Assembly (NCBI RefSeq): GCF_009372235.1
Contig: NZ_ML762920.1
Location: 279,298 to 343,297, forward strand
Source of the DNA: Dickeya oryzae
GTDB lineage: Bacteria > Pseudomonadota > Gammaproteobacteria > Enterobacterales > Enterobacteriaceae
Length of the DNA stretch: 64,000 nt
Direction: 5' to 3'
Shown here one piece after another: positions 18,674-28,024 of the stretch. Positions within the stretch are counted from its first letter, which is position 1, and each line of letters starts with the position of its first letter. The notes below the pieces were generated by a model. The model saw nothing but the letters and a program-made list of their open reading frames with translations. It did no database searches and was not told the DNA's origin. A program made the translations under genes and the position numbers.

Positions 18674-19171
18674 TTAACGATCCGCAATGGAATGCATCTC
18701 GACTTTCTCTGCCAGTGTTACTTCCACCTTGATGTCATCGGTCAGCGTCAGCATCGCCTTTTTGTCCATGCTCACCACGGCGCTACGCTGTGGGATGAGG
18801 AACTGCCGCACGCTCTCGCCTTCAATCATGTCTTTGCCATTCTCGACACCATGTCGGGCCGACAGCAGGTAATTCACCATCCCATTATAGGTGATCCGAT
18901 ATCCACCGTCGGCAGGCTCCACCCGGTAGTTAAGGGTAATTTTCGGCAATGCTGCCTTATACGTACCGCGAATTTCATCCCAGCGCGCCGGGTTACCGGT
19001 CAAGTAGACAGAATCTACCCAGTTAGTCTGGCCTTTCAACACATGGCTCGTGTCATAGGTAAAGTAATACGGCGAGATAAATGTACTGTTCAGGCTCGTC
19101 GTCTTGGTACGGAATACCGAGCATCCTGACAACATCGCCGTGACCGCTACGGCCAGAAGCAGTTTCTTCAT
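18674..19171 (-). CDS. Putative lipoprotein of unknown function
   Basis: ATG 19171 gives a 165-residue protein with a clear lipoprotein signal (MKKLLLAVAVTAMLSGC, Cys17). The longer upstream frame is rejected because the signal peptide would be internal. The mature part (SVFRTKTTSLNSTF...) is rich in beta-forming segments and has a stretch resembling YRVEPADGGYRITYNGMVN. I do not recognise the family. It is monocistronic with its own terminator, and lies between a decayed chemoreceptor and an integrase remnant, so it could be accessory DNA. Confidence 0.75.
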   Translation of the reverse strand: MKKLLLAVAVTAMLSGCSVFRTKTTSLNSTFISPYYFTYDTSHVLKGQTNWVDSVYLTGNPARWDEIRGTYKAALPKITLNYRVEPADGGYRITYNGMVNYLLSARHGVENGKDMIEGESVRQFLIPQRSAVVSMDKKAMLTLTDDIKVEVTLAEKVEMHSIADR

Positions 19172-19456
19172 GGGTATTGTTCTCTTTTCGCCAACAGTTT
19201 CAGCCCATGCAAGGGCCATACCGTGTCTTGTCATGGCCTGTCGCACAACGCGTGCAGGCACCAAGTCCTGTCCACAGAATAGCAGTGTTCTCACCCATCG
19301 ATGAAAGGAAAAAGGGGCAAGTCGGGGGATAATTATCCCTATCGGCAAAGGCCATTTCCCCTCTTCCAGTTTGATATGTCTTTCATTTTCTGCCTTCATC
19401 GGCAAAAACGAGTGCAAAAAACCAATGGATCATTTCCACCTATCGGCACGTATTGA

Positions 19457-19669
19457 AATGCTGTTGTAAAACTCTCTGGTATTCGGCGCCGCAATCCGTA
19501 CCATACACGGCATACTTACGCGTGCTGGTTACTGTCAGCGGGTGCTAATCCTTCATTTATCGCCAATCAGATGGGACACGAGAACGCCCAGATGGTATTC
19601 GAGATCTATGGGAAGTGGATTGAAGAGATGAGTGGGGATCAGAACAGCATGTTGAATCAACGGCTCTAA
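19457..19669 (+). pseudogene. C-terminal remnant of a phage tyrosine integrase
   Basis: The frame ending TAA at 19667 encodes KLSGIRRRNPYHTRHTYACW, then LLSAGANPSFIANQMGHENA, then QMVFEIYGKWIEEMSGDQ. These are the C-terminal catalytic motifs of a tyrosine recombinase: R-H-T-Y, the GH motif and the nucleophile Tyr in FEIYGKW. An in-frame stop at 19454 and lack of homology further upstream show that only about 70 codons remain. It sits 55 bases before ttcA, the gene used as integration site by the Rac prophage in E. coli, whose integrase has the same orientation and neighbourhood. Almost certainly a prophage scar. Confidence 0.85.
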
Positions 19670-19724
19670 GCGTAAATGGGTTTTGCCCCTTCAGTGCCCT
19701 TTTTAGATACAGACGCAGGATAAA

Positions 19725-20666
19725 ATGCCAGAAAATCAATTATCTACACCAAAACAACAGTATAACCTCAACAAATTACAAAAGCGTCTGCGTCGCAACG
19801 TGGGCGAGGCGATTGCCGATTTCAATATGATTGAAGAGGGCGATCGGATCATGGTCTGCCTGTCCGGTGGCAAAGACAGCTACACCATGCTGGAGATCCT
19901 GCGTAATTTGCAGCAGAGCGCGCCAGTGAACTTCTCGCTGGTAGCGGTGAATCTGGACCAGAAGCAGCCGGGGTTCCCGGAGCATGTGCTGCCGCAGTAT
20001 CTGGATAGTATCGGCGTTGAATATAAGATTGTGGAAGAAAACACCTACGGCATCGTGAAAGAGAAGATCCCGGAAGGGAAAACCACCTGTTCACTGTGCT
20101 CTCGCCTGCGTCGCGGCATTCTGTATCGCACCGCCACCGAACTGGGCGCCACCAAGATAGCGCTTGGCCACCACCGCGATGACATTCTGCAAACGCTGTT
20201 TCTGAACATGTTCTACGGCGGCAAACTGAAAGGCATGCCCCCCAAACTGGTAAGCGATGACGGTAAGCATGTGGTCATTCGCCCCCTGGCGTATTGCCGT
20301 GAAAAAGACATTGAGCGCTTTGCGGAGGCACGCCAGTTCCCTATCATCCCGTGTAATTTGTGCGGTTCACAACCGAACCTGCAACGTCAGGTGATCAAAG
20401 ACATGCTGCGCGATTGGGATAAACGCTACCCCGGCCGTATCGAAACCATGTTCAGCGCCATGCAAAATGCGGTGCCATCACATCTGTGCGACACCGCCTT
20501 GTTCGATTTCAAATCAATCCGTCAGGGCAGCGCCGTTGTGGATGGCGGCGATTTAGCGTTCGACCGTGAAGAGATGCCGCTACAACCCGCAGGCTGGCAG
20601 CCGGATGAAGATGACGAAGACAACACCCGGCCACTGGAACGTCTGGACGTGCTGGAGATTCGCTAG
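19725..20666 (+). CDS. ttcA: tRNA 2-thiocytidine biosynthesis protein TtcA
   Basis: A 313-residue PP-loop ATPase that thiolates cytidine-32 in several tRNAs. The PP-loop is SGGKDS (47-52). Cys122 and Cys125 (CSLC) and the later PCNLCGSQ cysteine coordinate the catalytic 4Fe-4S cluster. The 5' end looks intact despite the adjacent integrase remnant: start MPENQ has AGGA upstream. In E. coli this gene hosts the Rac attachment site. Confidence 0.94.
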   Translation: MPENQLSTPKQQYNLNKLQKRLRRNVGEAIADFNMIEEGDRIMVCLSGGKDSYTMLEILRNLQQSAPVNFSLVAVNLDQKQPGFPEHVLPQYLDSIGVEYKIVEENTYGIVKEKIPEGKTTCSLCSRLRRGILYRTATELGATKIALGHHRDDILQTLFLNMFYGGKLKGMPPKLVSDDGKHVVIRPLAYCREKDIERFAEARQFPIIPCNLCGSQPNLQRQVIKDMLRDWDKRYPGRIETMFSAMQNAVPSHLCDTALFDFKSIRQGSAVVDGGDLAFDREEMPLQPAGWQPDEDDEDNTRPLERLDVLEIR

Positions 20667-20733
20667 TTTTCGCGTTTACCGTTTTAACAACGCAAGCGGT
20701 TGATCGGCGGTGTGATTATTAGCCGCCTATACC

Positions 20734-20795
20734 TTTACTGCCAGCGTATGTTTTATTGCCAGCGTGTGTTTTATTGACAGAGTGTTTTTATTGCC
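20734..20795 (+). repeat. 18-bp tandem repeat after ttcA
   Basis: Units begin at 20734 (TTTACTGCCAGCGTATGT), 20752 (TTTATTGCCAGCGTGTGT) and 20770 (17 bp, more diverged), with a partial copy at 20787. The array starts about 68 bases past the ttcA stop. Confidence 0.85.
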
Positions 20796-20893
20796 ATGGC
20801 GGCGTAATCGCGGGTTCCTACGTAGACATGACAGCCATAAACACGACCGTCTTCAACGCCAGCCCCCAATAACAACATCGTCAAATTGCAGGC

Positions 20894-21012
20894 AAAAAAA
20901 AGCCGACGAAACGTCGGCATGGTGTGAATTAATTGTGCTATGCAGTAATTCAAAAAAGGAAGTAAGACAATATGGAGCGCAACGCCCATCGCTTGACGTT
21001 GCATTCACCTGC
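20894..21012 (-). ncRNA. fnrS: Anaerobically induced small RNA FnrS
   Basis: Reading the minus strand from 21012 gives GCAGGTGAATGCAACGTCAA, then GCGATGGGCG and a U-rich TTACTTCCTTTTTTG segment. It ends in the terminator hairpin GCCGAC-GTTTC-GTCGGC followed by eight T residues. The first about 85 bases match the E. coli FnrS sequence as I know it, including the conserved 5' end that pairs with target mRNAs. FnrS is an Hfq-dependent sRNA that represses aerobic-metabolism and oxidative-stress genes (such as sodB, maeA, gpmA) under anaerobiosis. As in E. coli it is adjacent to zntB; the E. coli neighbour dbpA is not present here. Confidence 0.95.
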
Positions 21013-21047
21013 GGGATGCATAGTGCCGCAGGTAGGGGCCAAAAATG

Positions 21048-21061
21048 TTGATATCGCTCAA
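21048..21061 (-). promoter_or_regulatory. FNR binding site of fnrS
   Basis: TTGATATCGCTCAA matches the FNR consensus TTGAT-N4-ATCAA with one mismatch. Its centre is about 42 bases upstream of the inferred FnrS 5' end, the class II activator position. Confidence 0.85.
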
Positions 21062-21129
21062 TATTGACAATGGTTTTTATCTCCGCCGACGGTTGTGTGA
21101 TATTTCACGCAAGAATGCCACCGCGCCAC

Positions 21130-22107
21130 TCACAACCATTTACTGCGCTTTAACCACCAGGCAACGCCGCCCACTAATAACACCAACATCAGGCAAAATA
21201 CGCCAAAACCAATACCGCTATTCGCGCCCGGAATACCGCCCAGATTAACGCCAAATAATCCGGTCAGAAAGGTGGTGGGCAAAAACACCATCGCCAGCAA
21301 CGACATGGTATAGGTGCGTCGGTTCATAGCATCCGTCATCAATGAGGTAATTTCATCAGCAATAACGGTGGTTCGCGCGATGCTGGCATCCAAATCCTCC
21401 AGCCCGCGGCCAAGACGCTCGGCAATTTCCTGCATGCGACGGCGATCGTCATCCTGCATCCAGCTAAATTTTTCACCAGACAGGCGCGAGAAGATATCAC
21501 GTTGCGGCGTCATATAACGGCGCAACACAATCAGCTGTTTACGGATCAACGCCAGCTCACCGCGCGGTGGAATGCGCTGTTCCAGTAACGCATCTTCCAA
21601 ATCGATGATTCTCTCATGCAGTTCATCAATAAACTCACTGGTGTGGTCGGTTAACGCCTCAGCGATGGACACTATCCAGTCACCGCTGTTGGCAGGCCCG
21701 TTGCCCTCTTTGAGGTCGCTCATTACCTCGTCGATCGCCGCGACCTTGCGGCGTCGGGTAGAAACAATCAGCCGCTCAGAAATAAACACCCGGATGGCGA
21801 CCAATTCATCCGGCCGCTCATTGGGGTTGTAGTTGATGCTGCGCAGGGTTACCAGAGTGCCCTCGCCCAGCCGGACCACGCGGGGCCGGGCGCTTTCGCC
21901 CGCCAGCGCATTGCGTACGCTATCCGGTAACAGGGTGGTTTCGTGCAACCAACGCACGCTGGCCGATTGTGTCGAGTCGAGGTGCAACCAGACGGGTAAC
22001 CCCCCCTCCTCTCCCAGCCCACTCTCTGCCAACGGCAGAATGCCGCCCTGTCCATCCAGTTGATAGGTAAAAACCGCCCCCATATGCTGGATAGCGTTAC
22101 TGTCCAT
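21130..22107 (-). CDS. zntB: Zinc transporter ZntB (CorA family)
   Basis: A CorA-type membrane protein with a large cytoplasmic N-terminal domain and two C-terminal helices. The pore motif GVN occurs in [13 protein letters not shown], and the protein ends [10 protein letters not shown]. coli ZntB is 327 residues. Start at ATG 22107 ([16 protein letters not shown]) or the preceding GTG; both lie downstream of GAGAGGA, whereas the longer frame from 22158 has no support. ZntB transports Zn2+ (uptake driven by the proton gradient in recent work). Confidence 0.92.
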   Translation of the reverse strand: MDSNAIQHMGAVFTYQLDGQGGILPLAESGLGEEGGLPVWLHLDSTQSASVRWLHETTLLPDSVRNALAGESARPRVVRLGEGTLVTLRSINYNPNERPDELVAIRVFISERLIVSTRRRKVAAIDEVMSDLKEGNGPANSGDWIVSIAEALTDHTSEFIDELHERIIDLEDALLEQRIPPRGELALIRKQLIVLRRYMTPQRDIFSRLSGEKFSWMQDDDRRRMQEIAERLGRGLEDLDASIARTTVIADEITSLMTDAMNRRTYTMSLLAMVFLPTTFLTGLFGVNLGGIPGANSGIGFGVFCLMLVLLVGGVAWWLKRSKWL

Positions 22108-22248
22108 CACGTCCACACATCCTCTCCTGACTTCACGACTGCTTTGTTCACCCCGCACATCTTACTGCCTGTATCCCGGCCTGCAATCGGAAAGCGGCGC
22201 ACCAGCAATGCCCGATAACCCCTCGATAAAACCCGGCTGCCTCGTTTG

Positions 22249-23880
22249 TCAGTGCTTTAGAATATACAGCGTGTGACTGTAGGCCACATCCTCCGGGTTA
22301 GTGATGGGATAACCTTTCACCCAGGGCTTGATCAGGCGGCCGTTGGTGTACTGGTAGATAGGCGCGATCGGTGCCTGTTCCGTCAGAATCTGCTCGGCAC
22401 GGTTATAATCCTCGTTGAGGATCTTCCGGTCAGTCTGTCCGGCGGTATCCGCCATCAGGCGGTCATAGTCGGCATTATTGAAACGGGCGATATTGCCGCT
22501 GTGGCTCGACGTCAGCAACGACAGGAAGGTGGAAGGCTCGTTGTAATCACCAATCCAGGAGGCGCGTATCACATCAAAATTACCGGTGTTACGGCTGTCG
22601 ATGTAGGTTTTCCATTCCTGATTCACCAGTTTGACGTCCACACCGAGCTTCGTCTTCCACATGGACGCAATTGCGATGGCGATTTTCTGGTGAACTTCCT
22701 GCATGTTGTACAACAACGTCAGCTTCAACGGTCTGGACAGGCCATAACCAGCTGCCGCCATCAGCGCTTTAGCCTGCATGTCCAGTTCAGCCTGTGAATA
22801 CTGTTGCAGTTGTCCCGGTTGCGGCGTGAAACCGGCGGTGACATCGGGCGTAAAGCGATAGGCCGGCTTTTCCCCCGTCCCCAACACTTTCTCAGCAATA
22901 ATCTTGCGATCGATGGCATAAGAGAGCGCTTTACGCACCCGTACATCGTTGGTCGGCGCACGCTGGGTGTTAAACGCATAATAGTAGGTACCCAGTTGCT
23001 CTGGCGTAAACACCTGCCCCGGCAGATCTTTCAACAGTTTCTGATACTGATTTTTCGGGAAGGATTCGGTGATATCGATATCGCCTGCCAGATAACGCTT
23101 GGTGGCGTTAGATTCCTGATTAATAGGCACAAACGTCACTTGCGTCAGGCGGGTATTGGCGTGATCCCAATAGTGATCGTTAGGGGTCAGCACCAGTTTT
23201 TCATTCACTACCCGCTCTTTAAGCACAAACGCGCCGTTGCCCACCAGATTGCCGGGTTTAGTCCACTCGTTACCGTATTTCTCCACCGTGGCCTGATGCA
23301 CCGGATAAAGGCTGAAATTGGCCATCAGGCTAATGAAATACGGCACCGGCTTGCTCAGTTGCACCTTCAGCGTGTGGTCATCAACCGCGACGGCTCCGAG
23401 TTTATCGGCAGGCAATTTACCGGCCAGAATCTCATCAGCATTGACGATGCCCGCCATTCGGGCAAACCAGCTAAACGGTGAGTTATTCTGCGGTGTGACC
23501 AGCCGCCGCCAGCTGTAAACGAAGTCTCTGGCGGTGACCGGGTCGCCGTTTGACCAGCGCGCATCCGCTCGCAACGTAAAAATAAAGGTGCGGTTATCGT
23601 TAGTCTGCCAGCGCTGGGCCACGCCGGGAATCGGGTTGCCGTGCGCGTCCTGATTCACCAGCCCTTCAAACAAATCGCGAATCACCTGAATTTCCGGTAG
23701 CCCCACTGCTTTGATCGGGTCCAGCGAAGCGGGTTCGTCCTTGATATGGCGTACGATCTGCTGCTGGTCCGCCAGTACCGTACCGGGGGGAACCTGTGCC
23801 GCATTCGCCGCCCCTGTCAGGGTGGTCATCAGTATGGCGCAAAGCACGCTCACGGAAACTGCAGAGTCACGAAATTGCAT
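22249..23880 (-). CDS. mppA: Periplasmic murein tripeptide-binding protein MppA
   Basis: A 543-residue SBP_bac_5 (OppA-type) binding protein with a signal peptide (to about residue 25, ANA|AQ). It binds the murein tripeptide L-Ala-D-Glu-mDAP and delivers it to the Opp permease for cell-wall recycling. ATG 23880 is preceded by AAAGGACA; the upstream frame to 24063 lacks a Shine-Dalgarno. It is divergent from mpaA, which degrades the same tripeptide, a meaningful pairing also near in E. coli. Confidence 0.88.
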   Translation of the reverse strand: MQFRDSAVSVSVLCAILMTTLTGAANAAQVPPGTVLADQQQIVRHIKDEPASLDPIKAVGLPEIQVIRDLFEGLVNQDAHGNPIPGVAQRWQTNDNRTFIFTLRADARWSNGDPVTARDFVYSWRRLVTPQNNSPFSWFARMAGIVNADEILAGKLPADKLGAVAVDDHTLKVQLSKPVPYFISLMANFSLYPVHQATVEKYGNEWTKPGNLVGNGAFVLKERVVNEKLVLTPNDHYWDHANTRLTQVTFVPINQESNATKRYLAGDIDITESFPKNQYQKLLKDLPGQVFTPEQLGTYYYAFNTQRAPTNDVRVRKALSYAIDRKIIAEKVLGTGEKPAYRFTPDVTAGFTPQPGQLQQYSQAELDMQAKALMAAAGYGLSRPLKLTLLYNMQEVHQKIAIAIASMWKTKLGVDVKLVNQEWKTYIDSRNTGNFDVIRASWIGDYNEPSTFLSLLTSSHSGNIARFNNADYDRLMADTAGQTDRKILNEDYNRAEQILTEQAPIAPIYQYTNGRLIKPWVKGYPITNPEDVAYSHTLYILKH

Positions 23881-24131
23881 GTTGTGTCCTTTAACCAAAG
23901 AGCCGTGTTCTGCTACCCCGTAGCAGTGCATGACTCGAATTATGTTGGGCATGTGCCCACTGAAAAAATCGTTATCAGGCTGGAAGTTATCATAGTCGTA
24001 AACCCGCCCTTCCAGCCAGTAGCGCGAAAGCGGTTTGCAAAGCGCCCCGCAATTCAGATTCACCGACGCGACCTGCCCGAATTTTTTGTTATTATCAGAC
24101 GATACAACGCAACAACCGTCAGGATAACACC

Positions 24132-24863
24132 ATGACAGATATCGAGTTTGTGCCGCGCCCTCGCGCCGAGCGCGGGGGATTTACCTCACCGGGTCAGGAG
24201 TACGGACGTTCCCGGCTGGGTGCGCCGCTACTGTGGTTCCCGGCGGAAAACGCAGGAAAACACAACGGATTGATCCTCGCGGGGACGCACGGTGATGAAA
24301 CAGCCTCGGTGGTCGCACTCTCGTGTGCCTTGCGCACTCTGGCACCCGGCGGTCTGGCGCACCATGTGGTACTGGCGGTTAATCCGGATGGGTGCCAGTT
24401 GGGTTTGCGCGCGAATGCCAACGGTGTCGACCTCAATCGCAATTTCCCCACCGCCAACTGGCAGCCGGATGGCACCGTCTACCGCTGGAGCAGCGATACC
24501 CCGGTGCGCGATGTGCAGATATCGACCGGCAGCCACCCTGGCTCTGAGCCAGAAACACAGGCATTGTGCCGTCTCATCGAACACTTATCGCCACCGTGGG
24601 TGGTGTCATTTCATGAACCGCTGGCCTGCATTGATGACCCTCAACACTCCGCATTGGGTGTCTGGCTGTCGGAGACCTTTTCGCTCCCGCTGGTCGACGA
24701 TGTCGGGTATCCAACACCCGGCTCCTTTGGCAGTTGGTGTGCTGAACGCCAGTTGCTGTGCATTACGGCAGAGTTACCGGTGATCGCCGCAGACAGCGCC
24801 ACTCAGCGCTATCTGCCGGCACTGACCCAATTACTGAGCCATAACTTTTTATACCAATGTTGA
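24132..24863 (+). CDS. mpaA: Murein tripeptide amidase MpaA
   Basis: A 243-residue M14-family zinc carboxypeptidase. Zinc ligands are His53 and Glu56 (GTHGDETAS) and His161 (VSFHEPLA), with catalytic Glu214 (ITAELP). It cleaves the gamma-D-Glu-mDAP bond of the imported murein tripeptide in the cytoplasm, which complements the neighbouring mppA. The E. coli dipeptide epimerase gene ycjG, which lies between mpaA and tpx, is absent here. Confidence 0.9.
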   Translation: MTDIEFVPRPRAERGGFTSPGQEYGRSRLGAPLLWFPAENAGKHNGLILAGTHGDETASVVALSCALRTLAPGGLAHHVVLAVNPDGCQLGLRANANGVDLNRNFPTANWQPDGTVYRWSSDTPVRDVQISTGSHPGSEPETQALCRLIEHLSPPWVVSFHEPLACIDDPQHSALGVWLSETFSLPLVDDVGYPTPGSFGSWCAERQLLCITAELPVIAADSATQRYLPALTQLLSHNFLYQC

Positions 24864-24919
24864 TAATGTTGCCCTACACTAATCGACATGTTAATCACCT
24901 GTGATAGAAGGACGTAAGC

Positions 24920-25423
24920 ATGTCAACAAATGTACATTTCCAGGGTAACCCAGTACCAGTAGCAGGATCTTTCCCGGCTGCGGGCAGCAAGGCACCAGCA
25001 TTTTCACTGGTTGCCAAAGACCTCTCTGATGTGGCGCTGAGCCACTACGCCGGCAAGCGCAAAGTCCTGAACATTTTCCCCAGCATCGATACCGGTGTGT
25101 GCGCCGCGTCTGTGCGTAAATTCAACCAGTTGGCTTCCAGCCTGGATAATACCGTTGTCCTGTGCGTTTCTGCTGATTTGCCGTTCGCGCAGTCTCGCTT
25201 CTGCGGCGCAGAAGGCCTGAACAACGTGGTGGTTCTGTCTACACTGCGCGGTGCGGAATTCAAAGAAAACTACGGTGTGGCGATTGCCGAAGGCGCGCTG
25301 AAAGGGCTGACCGCCCGTGCCGTTGTCGTGCTGGATGAAAACGACAATGTCCTGCACAGCGAGCTGGTAAACGAAATTACCAACGAGCCAGACTACGATG
25401 CCGCCATCGCCGTACTGAAATAA
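24920..25423 (+). CDS. tpx: Thiol peroxidase Tpx
   Basis: A 167-residue atypical 2-Cys peroxiredoxin. The peroxidatic Cys61 is in [15 protein letters not shown] and the resolving Cys95 in [10 protein letters not shown]. It reduces alkyl hydroperoxides with thioredoxin. A clear terminator follows. In E. coli tpx is next to tyrR; here about 6.7 kb of other genes intervene. Confidence 0.96.
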   Translation: MSTNVHFQGNPVPVAGSFPAAGSKAPAFSLVAKDLSDVALSHYAGKRKVLNIFPSIDTGVCAASVRKFNQLASSLDNTVVLCVSADLPFAQSRFCGAEGLNNVVVLSTLRGAEFKENYGVAIAEGALKGLTARAVVVLDENDNVLHSELVNEITNEPDYDAAIAVLK

Positions 25424-25448
25424 GTCCCGGCGATACTCCACAGGAACA

Positions 25449-25477
25449 ATGCCAGTCTGTTGACTGGCATTTTTTTA
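25449..25477 (+). terminator. Rho-independent terminator of tpx
   Basis: ATGCCAGTC-TGTT-GACTGGCAT is a perfect 9-bp stem followed by six T residues. Confidence 0.92.
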
Positions 25478-25521
25478 CTGCTTTCACCTTATCCAACAGC
25501 GCATCACCCACCCGACAGGAC

Positions 25522-26943
25522 TTATTCCCCGCAGGCCACCGTCTGTGACACGGGGCGTGATGGTCGGTTACGCAGCGCGCACAACACCAACACCAGCATG
25601 ACGACCCATTCCGCCATCAATGCCGCTGTCAGTGCGCTGGCAAAATGCCCGCCGCTGGCGTGCAACACATGCACCAGCACGGTACCCAGTACGATAGGCC
25701 CCAGCCCCAGTGACGCCTGTTGCATGGTAGAAAGCAGCGCACTGCCCGCCCCTGCCTGCTGCGTCGGCACGTCAGACATGCCAATCCGATAGAAGCTACT
25801 GACGATAAACGCCTGACCAAACCCAATCATCATGGTTGCGGGCAGTAATTGCAGCACCGATACCGGCCAGCGCCAGGCGAGCGACGCCATCAACAACGCC
25901 AGGCCGCTCATCTGGATAGCACACCCGATCAGCAGCACAGTTCTGTTCCCCAGACGGGTCAGCAGACGGCCGCTAAACAGCGATGAGACAAAATAAGACA
26001 ATCCCAAACCGATAAAGCTGTTACCCGATTGCAACGGGGTAAAGCCCGCGCCGGATTGCAGGGTATACGCCACCGCAAACATAAACCCGCTCCAGCTGGA
26101 AAAGAACAGTAACGCCAGCAACAAACCAAAACGGATCCCCGGTAACCGAAACAACGCCGGTGGCAGCAACGGCGCAGGCTGGCGGTTTTCTACCCGCCAT
26201 AGCCACGCGAACCACAGCAGACTACTCAACAATACCGCCACGCTGCCCAACGGCCAGTGCCAGATTGGCCCCAATGCCAACGGAAACAACAGGCTGGCTA
26301 ACCCTAGTGACAACAGCACGGTACCGGGTAAATCCAACGCCACCGGTTTTTCACCGCGGGTATCCGGCAGGCGTGACGGTGCCACCAACAACACCAACAG
26401 GCAAACCGGCAGATTGACCAGAAACACGCTCCGCCAGCCATAACCGGCGATATCTAACTGAATTAAAAATCCGCCTAACACCTGCCCGACCACAAACGCC
26501 AACCCGCCAATCGCGCTGTAAAGCCCCAACGCCCGGGCATGCTCGCGCCCTCGCAGGCAGACATGAATCGTCGCCAGAATCTGCGGCACCACCAGTGCCG
26601 CCCCAACACCTTGCAAGGCGCGGGCCGCCAGCAGCACCCATACCGACTGGGCGATGCCACACAACAGCGACGCAACGCCGAACACGGCTACGCCCGTCAG
26701 AAACACCCGGCGTCGGCCCAGGTTGTCCCCCAACCGCCCGCCCATTGCCAGAGAGACAGCAAACGCCACACCATAAACCGACACAACCAGCTCCAGCTCA
26801 GCCGGGCTGGCAGACAGTGAATGGGCGATCGCTTCCAGTGCGACGTTGACGATCGAAAAATCGATCATCGGCAACAGTTGGCCGGTCAACAATACCATCA
26901 GACCGATGCCGGTAAGCCCCTGTGAAAGTGAAACCTGTTTCAT
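25522..26943 (-). CDS. MFS drug exporter, DHA2/EmrB-QacA type
   Basis: A 473-residue polytopic protein with about 14 predicted helices. It has the MFS motif A-like GGRLGDNLGRRRVF (about 67-80) and the DHA2 exporter pattern GVGAALVVPQILATI. Such proteins expel hydrophobic drugs and antibiotics by proton antiport. It is transcribed divergently from the HTH gene at 27070, a typical exporter/repressor pair, and the 126-base gap holds inverted repeats. Substrate unknown. Confidence 0.82.
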   Translation of the reverse strand: MKQVSLSQGLTGIGLMVLLTGQLLPMIDFSIVNVALEAIAHSLSASPAELELVVSVYGVAFAVSLAMGGRLGDNLGRRRVFLTGVAVFGVASLLCGIAQSVWVLLAARALQGVGAALVVPQILATIHVCLRGREHARALGLYSAIGGLAFVVGQVLGGFLIQLDIAGYGWRSVFLVNLPVCLLVLLVAPSRLPDTRGEKPVALDLPGTVLLSLGLASLLFPLALGPIWHWPLGSVAVLLSSLLWFAWLWRVENRQPAPLLPPALFRLPGIRFGLLLALLFFSSWSGFMFAVAYTLQSGAGFTPLQSGNSFIGLGLSYFVSSLFSGRLLTRLGNRTVLLIGCAIQMSGLALLMASLAWRWPVSVLQLLPATMMIGFGQAFIVSSFYRIGMSDVPTQQAGAGSALLSTMQQASLGLGPIVLGTVLVHVLHASGGHFASALTAALMAEWVVMLVLVLCALRNRPSRPVSQTVACGE

Positions 26944-26981
26944 CGCGGTACCCGTTGTGTTAATTCTGTGAGGTAGTTAGC

Positions 26982-27026
26982 ATTATCGATAATTTAAACG
27001 GGTACCAGTTCCTGTTTATCCTGGTA
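26982..27026. promoter_or_regulatory. Candidate operators between exporter and HTH regulator
   Basis: ATTATCGATAAT (26982-26993) is a perfect palindrome. TACCAG (27003-27008) and CTGGTA (27021-27026) form an inverted repeat. AGGTAGTT (about 26970) and AACTACCT (about 27030) form a wider one. These sit where a divergent repressor would bind. Which one is used is unknown. Confidence 0.45.
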
Positions 27027-27069
27027 TAAAAACTACCTGTCTGTCACGTTCCCCCATCTGGAGATTGCT

Positions 27070-27978
27070 ATGGTTATGCCGACACCCGTTCCTGCTGCTG
27101 ACTCCCGGGTTACGCCACTACAACCGGATAACCGTAAACGGCTGGGGGCGTTTTTACGCGCACGGCGTGAAAGCCTTGACCCGCTGCGCCTGGGGCTTTC
27201 CATTCCCCGCAAGCGGCGCACGCCGGGGTTGCGCCGTGAGGATGTGGCGCTGCTGGCCGATGTGGGTATCACCTGGTACACCTGGCTGGAGCAAGGCCGT
27301 GAGATTCGCGCTTCGGCTAAAACGCTCACGGCGATAGCCAATGCCCTGCAATGCAATGAAGCCGAAACCCGACATCTGTTTATGCTGGCCGGGCTGCCGT
27401 TTTCCCCCTCAGCTCAGGCCAGTTGCGAGAAAATCAGCGCCGACAGCCAACGCATTCTCGATCAACTCAACCCGCTTCCGGCGGTTATCGTTAATGCGCG
27501 CTTCGTCATCCTGGGGGTTAACCTCACCTGGTGCCGGTTGCTGGATATCGACCTGCATCAGTTGGCACCGGAAGATCGTAACTGCATCTGGCTGGCGCTG
27601 ACGCACCCGAACTGGCGGGAAAGGATGGTCGATCAGCAGGATTTACTGCCCAATCTGGTGGCGATGTTTCGCGCCCAGATGACCGAGCATGCCGGGGAAC
27701 CGCTGTGGGAAGCACAGCTACAGCGCTATCTGAACGCTTCGGACGAATTTCGTCAGTTATGGTATCAACGCTACGAGGTGCAAGGCGTGGATGACAAAAT
27801 CAAACGATTTCGTCATCCCTCGTTGGGTATTTTCACCCTGCGACAAATCAACTGGTGGAGCGCTTCGCGCAGCGGTGACCGGCTACTGGTCTACATGCCT
27901 GCCAGCGAGCAGGATAGCGCGCAATTGGCACAGCTGGCGCAACTGCCGCCACCTGGCGATGCACCGCACGCGTCATAA
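27070..27978 (+). CDS. XRE-type regulator with MmyB-like ligand-binding domain
   Basis: A 302-residue protein. The N-terminal helix-turn-helix (about 20-90) has the family pattern LGAFLRARRESLDP..LGL..PRKRRTPGLRREDVALLADVGITWYTWLEQGR. The C-terminal half resembles the MmyB-like transcription regulator ligand-binding domain (VIVNARFVILGVN.....NCIWLALTHPNWR). Proteins of this class usually control a neighbouring oxidoreductase or transporter gene, here the divergent MFS exporter. Start could be ATG 27070 or 27076. Confidence 0.83.
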   Translation: MVMPTPVPAADSRVTPLQPDNRKRLGAFLRARRESLDPLRLGLSIPRKRRTPGLRREDVALLADVGITWYTWLEQGREIRASAKTLTAIANALQCNEAETRHLFMLAGLPFSPSAQASCEKISADSQRILDQLNPLPAVIVNARFVILGVNLTWCRLLDIDLHQLAPEDRNCIWLALTHPNWRERMVDQQDLLPNLVAMFRAQMTEHAGEPLWEAQLQRYLNASDEFRQLWYQRYEVQGVDDKIKRFRHPSLGIFTLRQINWWSASRSGDRLLVYMPASEQDSAQLAQLAQLPPPGDAPHAS

Positions 27979-28000
27979 ACGCTACCGGTGCGGTGCCCCC

Positions 28001-28024
28001 GCCAACATGATTGCCAACATGATT
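28001..28024. repeat. 12-bp tandem duplication at the acylase stop codon
   Basis: GCCAACATGATT occurs twice in direct succession (28001-28012, 28013-28024). The stop codon of the minus-strand acylase gene is 28023-28025, so the duplication touches it and lies immediately 3' of it. Confidence 0.9.

Noticed and set aside
20771-21004. 77-codon minus-strand ORF with a hydrophobic stretch
   Set aside because: It coincides with the FnrS sRNA and its downstream terminator; the hydrophobic codons come from the sRNA U-rich part.
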